Source: Botryotinia globosa
Taxonomy: Eukaryota; Ascomycota; Leotiomycetes; Helotiales; Sclerotiniaceae
Assembly (NCBI GenBank): GCA_014898425.1
Contig: RCSZ01000010.1
Location: 682,001 to 746,000, forward strand
Length of the DNA stretch: 64,000 bases
Direction: 5' to 3'
Below the pieces are notes generated by a model. It was not told where the DNA came from. It saw only the letters and a program-made list of their open reading frames with translations, and searched no databases. Position 1 is the stretch's first letter. Every line of letters starts with the position of its first letter. The position numbers and the translations under genes were made by a program. Shown piece by piece: positions 59,615 to 64,000 of the stretch.

Positions 59615-62600
59615 ATGGACGACATTCCCACATCGCCAACTGCCTCCGAATCGTCCAAATCGACGGGCATCTTTTCGAAATCGCGAAACGGAAGGAGGCA
59701 TAGAAATTCAACGTCACATTCAGCAAGGAGCGGCGCAAGTGATGCGTCGCATGGCTTCCGCGCCTCATTAGAGCAAGTGATAGATAAAATCAAGAAAGAT
59801 TCGGACTCCGAAGAGGAAAGCCATGCGTCGAATAGCCTCAAGAAATTCGTGCCAAAAGGATTCGAAAAGAGGAAGAAGCGGTTGCAACGAGAGGAGGCAG
59901 AACAACGTTTGGCAGAAGAAGTAGCTCGCGGGAAATATATTGCTGAGCGAGGGACTCTGGAGAATGATATCAGGAATCCCGTCAACAGAAACCCTTCTGG
60001 TGGAAGTAGTTTGTTAACATATGATTCGGAAACGGAATCGTAAGTGCCCACTCTTTCCATAAGTGTTCGGATTTGATTGCTTGCTTGCTTGCTTGCTTGC
60101 TCTCCTTTTTCTTTTATTATTTCATTTCCCTATTCTCCCCTCACCGACAATTGTCTGTCAATTCCGCGCGGTTGTTTCAAGGTTTGGGGATTACAATGAG
60201 ACATGGTTTAAAAAGCGAAAAAAAGTTTGGGGAACCCATTAGGGGTATCTCAGGCGTCACAAGCACAACATTGCAGGCTTCTTCCCCATTATCATCGTCA
60301 ATCTTGCATACAAGCACAGTTGTACTCTAAAATCACAACATCGACATCGCATTGCCACCGAGTCGCTTGATTTGCGATTTCTATCCATTTTTGACCCATC
60401 TCGCACTACATTTACCTATTTATAGCATCCATCTCTGCTTTGACATGTGGAGAACTGATCTTAGCTTTGAGAAATTAAGTTTCTAATTCAAATTGCTGCT
60501 TTGATAGGGCCACCGAAACACCTCCACCATTGACTACGCACCCTTCACACACTGGGTATCTCACTTCTTCGTCCCCACTCATCCATACTTCGACAATTCC
60601 ACAAATCGGACCCTTACTTTCTCACTCAGAAGGAGAAGCATTCGCAGATTCTACAGACAGTCTGGCTACCTCCGAGTCAGCTTCCAAAAGCCTTACCCAA
60701 AACCTTCGGGCTCCCACCGACGGATCTCAGAGGCGGTCATCATCACCAGTTGGCAGACTTAAGGACGTATTCAAACCAAGACGCGGGTCAAGCACAAACA
60801 AAAGTCCAGAACGCAAGACTGGAGGGGGCGGGGTTGATCAATCACTGAATACTAAGGACGGTGGGGCTGATTCCAGGCGGGGGAGTCTCATAAATGTGAA
60901 AGTTGGTTCAATCTTTTCTGATAAACAGTTCCCCCCCGGTAAGTCTCGATCTACAACATCATCTCCTGAAAGGCCACAAATCGAAAAGGGCAAACTCACC
61001 ACCATCGATACAACCCCACGTCCTCAGACTCCACCATCTGTGAACAGGCCGGCCCCTGTTATTGTTAATACACCTCCAACACCTACAGACACAAGATCAC
61101 CGAAATTTACTTCTGTCACTAGCCCAGAGTCCCCTACCAGGTTCGCTGCAAATGTTTTAGTCTCTCCTTCGGGAAATATGATATCACATCGACGAATTCG
61201 ATCAGGTTCTGCTTCAGGAGTCCCAAGTAAATTATCGAGCATCCAATCTGCGCCGCTGACACCCACACCAGAGAACGGAGCAATTACACCAGGACAAAGT
61301 CAAACTGGATTTTTCTCCACGGTTTTTTCTGCAGCTCAGAACGCTGCAAATACATTGAGCAACAGTATCACAAACACGTCTGCCCCAGGAGGGACGAGAA
61401 GTAAGAGTGGTGCGCACGCAATACCAGGTATACAGGAGATTGAGAGTCCGGAAGTCGAAGCATTGGGAGAGAAGACAGATACAGAAAATCTTATGGAAGA
61501 AAAAGAGCCAGCCGTTAAGACATTGGGCATGGGAGATCTTAGTCTGAGCCAATTCGGGATTTCAGAAGAAGGAAACACTCCAACAATGCCGAAGTATCCA
61601 GACGAGGTTCGCGGAAGGCCTGATCCCGCTAGGGATGATCACTTTTTCGCGAATCGTTCTGCCACTGCCCCAAACATGTTGACTGGAGAAAATCTCGAAA
61701 CGGTCGCTGCACCTCAACTTGACGACTTACATACTCTTGCACGTCCACGCTCTGTCTACGAACCAAGCGCGAATGGAGATCGAACTCCTCCAAATGGAAG
61801 TGTTTTTGAAGGGAAATCTGGTATCCAACGTAGCGGCAGTATCCGAAGCGGCATTAATCACAGGAAAAGGGGCAGCTCTGCAGCAACTGGTACAACAATC
61901 GGAGCAGCAATTGCTGCCGCTAATTCATCCATCGGAAGCCCAACTTCCGCGGCCCCCAAGATCACAGGTTTTGCAGTGGCAAGCAAGAAGAGAAACAAGG
62001 ATTTTCACGCGCTTTTCAGAAGCGTACCCGATGATGACTATCTTATCGAAGATTATAGCTGCGCTTTGCAAAGAGAGATTCTTGCCCATGGTCGATTATA
62101 CGTCTCCGAAGGTCACTTGTGTTTCAGTAGCAATATCTTTGGTTGGGTAACAACATTGGTTATGAGCTTCGACGAGATCATTTCAGTGGAAAAGAGAAGC
62201 ACAGCACTGTTATTCAAAAACGGTTTGATGATTTCAACACTACATGCGAAGAATGTTTTCGCTAGTTTTACAAGTCGTGATTCGACGTACGATCTCATAG
62301 TCGGCATTTGGAAGATTGGCCACCCAAATTTAAGAAGCTCGTTGAACGGAGTTACACTTGAAGGGACTGGCGGGGATAAGACTGTAAAAGATGATGGCAC
62401 TGTTCCTATTTCACGTCCAGGTAGTATCTCACAGTCCTCGGATGACAGCGAAGGTAGCGGGGAAGTCTACGATGAAGATGAAGACGATGAAGACGGTATG
62501 AGCTTCACGCAAGCAGACGGTAGCGTCGTGGGTAGTGAAGCCGGTGACAAGGTTGTCAGTAGAAAGGCGTCCGCTGCTGTTGTGACCAATGGGGCTGGGG

Positions 62601-63869
62601 CCGAAGGAGGAAAACAAACTAGTCCAACAGCCGCAGTGGACTTTCCTGGTCCAACTACCCATGCTCCAACAACTTGTTCCGATGGTGACACACATTATGC
62701 GAAGATACTCGCAGATGAGGTCATTCCTGCTCCTCTAGGAAAGGTTTACAGTCTCATGTTTGGGCCCGCATCCATCACTTGGATGCGAGATTGGCTCACT
62801 AATGAACAAAAATGTCTCGAGCTCACTTACGAAGAGAACGCTAAAATCCCCTTGTCTTTGGAGAACAAGGTTCGAAATTACACCTATATCAAGCCTTTGA
62901 ATGGCGCGATTGGTCCGAAGCAAACCAAATGTGTCTCTACAGAGACTCTGGACGCCATGGATCTCGAGAAGGCAGTTTCCGTAACGGTATCGACAGTGAC
63001 TCCGGATGTACCTAGCGGAAACGTTTTCAGCACCAAGACTAGGTATTGTCTTTCATGGTCAGAAGGCAATGGCACTCGATTTCAAGTCAACTGTGCAATT
63101 GAGTGGACGGGTAAGAGTTGGCTGAAAAGTAAGTACAATGCGATCTTCCCACATGTTGTATCGTCATATTGATTTGAAAACAGCTCCGATTGAAAAGGGC
63201 GCGAACGATGGTCAAGTGCAATACACGAAAGATGTCATAGCTGCACTCAAAGCGGCTGTCAGTACCAAACGCTCTGGACCACCAGGCGCTCCTGGTAAAG
63301 GCAAAAAGAAGGGTCGCAAAGGCTCGAGGGCAAACAATCTTAGCAAAGTCACCGATGGCGCTTCTGAGACTAAACCAGAAGCAACTAATTGGGGTCTGTT
63401 TGAGCCCGTTCGTGGTGTATTTGAGCCTATTCTCGATATCATCAAACCATTGATGACAGGGAATATACTCTATGGACTTCTCGTCGGACTTCTAGTAGCA
63501 AGTTGGTTTCGTTTCGGATTGCCTATTGGGGGTGGCGGGAACAGAGACGTGGGAATGAGCTATCTAGGTACTCCGGAGAGAATCGCAGCATATGAAGAGA
63601 TTTGGAGACGAGAGGAAAGTGAACTTTGGTTGTGGTTAGAGGAAAGGGCGGGAATGGATAGATTACGAGAAGTTGGGAGAATGCCCATGGAGAGGTTGGA
63701 TATAGAGGATAGGTTGAGGAGTGAAAGGATGGATGAGAGAGAGGTAGAAGATGCAATTAGGGTTACGGAGGAAAAGCTATTGGTTTTGAAAGATGTGGTG
63801 GGCAAGAAGAGGGACAAGTCGAAGAGGGTACAACCTCAGGAGCAGGAGACTTCAGCTAGTGCGGCTTAG
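59615..63869 (+). CDS. LAM/Ysp2-type sterol transfer protein (GRAM-VASt)
   Basis: Three exons: 59615..60039, 60508..63128 and 63184..63869 (introns 468 and 55 nt), 1243 residues. Residues 1-630 are mostly disordered and Ser/Thr/Pro-rich, with an early charged helix (FEKRKKRLQREEAEQRLAEE). A GRAM domain lies at about 636-748 (NKDFHALFRSVPDDDYLIED, RLYVSEGHLCFSSNIFG, ISVEKRSTALLF). After an acidic linker (YDEDEDDEDG), the VASt sterol-binding domain runs from about 871 (HYAKILADEVIPAPLGKVYS, LTYEENAKIPLS, YTYIKPLNGAIGPKQT, FQVNCAIEWTGKSWLK). One membrane segment at about 1107-1130 (GNILYGLLVGLLVASWFRFG) is followed by a C-terminal coiled coil. Such proteins sit in the ER at plasma-membrane contact sites and move sterol back to the ER. 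It is closest to Lam2/Ysp2 and Lam4 in layout, but has one VASt domain, not two. Confidence 0.92.
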
Positions 63870-64000
63870 GACTCTGGCAGATGGGTGGACGGTCAAGGAT
63901 CCAGACGAACAGGGAGGCAAATGGAGTATGCCAAATAGCGTGTTATACCATATCTACAGCGTAAAAGCTCTACTCAGTACAACACTTCACACAGATATCT
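63870..64000. other. 3' flank of LAM gene
   Basis: A short downstream region to the window end; no gene. Confidence 0.5.

Overview
This window is nuclear DNA of a filamentous ascomycete (Pezizomycotina). Supporting signs are short GT-AG introns (mostly 49-97 nt) with CTAAC/CTGAC-like branch sites, a 2EXR-domain protein, degenerate HET (heterokaryon incompatibility) genes, a WSC stress sensor, a CFEM GPI protein, a long annexin C4-like protein, and a chitin-binding radical copper oxidase. The class is probably Leotiomycetes (Helotiales), but that is an impression from protein flavour, not a proof.

Layout. 1-5.2 kb: the 3' part of an RRM protein, an intact four-exon ArfGAP (Gcs1 type) and a 2EXR-domain protein. 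6.3-9.5 kb: two HET-family genes in tandem, both dead; one carries stops at conserved Trp and Gln codons in an otherwise continuous frame, which looks like C:G-to-T:A (RIP-type) decay. 10.3-13.4 kb: an unrecognised protein and an alpha/beta hydrolase. 13.4-21.3 kb: about 8 kb without a believable gene, full of micro- and minisatellites, leading through a pyrimidine-rich stretch into a WSC-domain sensor gene (21.35-22.8 kb). 22.8-30.9 kb: purine-rich satellite DNA, then an AT-rich island holding three mobile-element relics: two terminal-inverted-repeat (MITE-like) elements and a Ty1/copia gag fragment.

31-34.5 kb: a 2-oxoglutarate/Fe(II) oxygenase and, divergent from it, an anion:cation-symporter-type MFS transporter that has lost its frame about four times. 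36.2 kb: an intron-containing tRNA-Gly(CCC). 37.3-39.6 kb: annexin. 40.7-43.5 kb: a seven-exon secreted glyoxal-oxidase-like protein with three N-terminal chitin-binding (CBM18) modules. 46-51.5 kb: Yae1 (Fe-S delivery to Rli1), a secreted protein of unknown function, and a CFEM GPI-anchored protein. 54-63.9 kb: pantothenate kinase, a MIT-domain coiled-coil protein, and a LAM/Ysp2-type sterol transfer protein with GRAM, VASt and membrane segments.

The genes do not form an operon or an obvious metabolic cluster. Loose themes are the cell surface (WSC sensor, CBM18 oxidase, CFEM protein, unknown secreted protein) and housekeeping membrane traffic and cofactor genes (ArfGAP, LAM, PanK, Yae1). 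The 2OG oxygenase/MFS pair looks like the remainder of a small uptake-plus-oxidation pair. I found no clear undescribed system. The strongest unusual items are the long-arm inverted-repeat element at 27.4-28.2 kb, the RIP-like tandem HET relics, the frame-broken transporter beside an intact oxygenase, and the unrecognised proteins at 10.3-11.2 and 47.9-48.7 kb.
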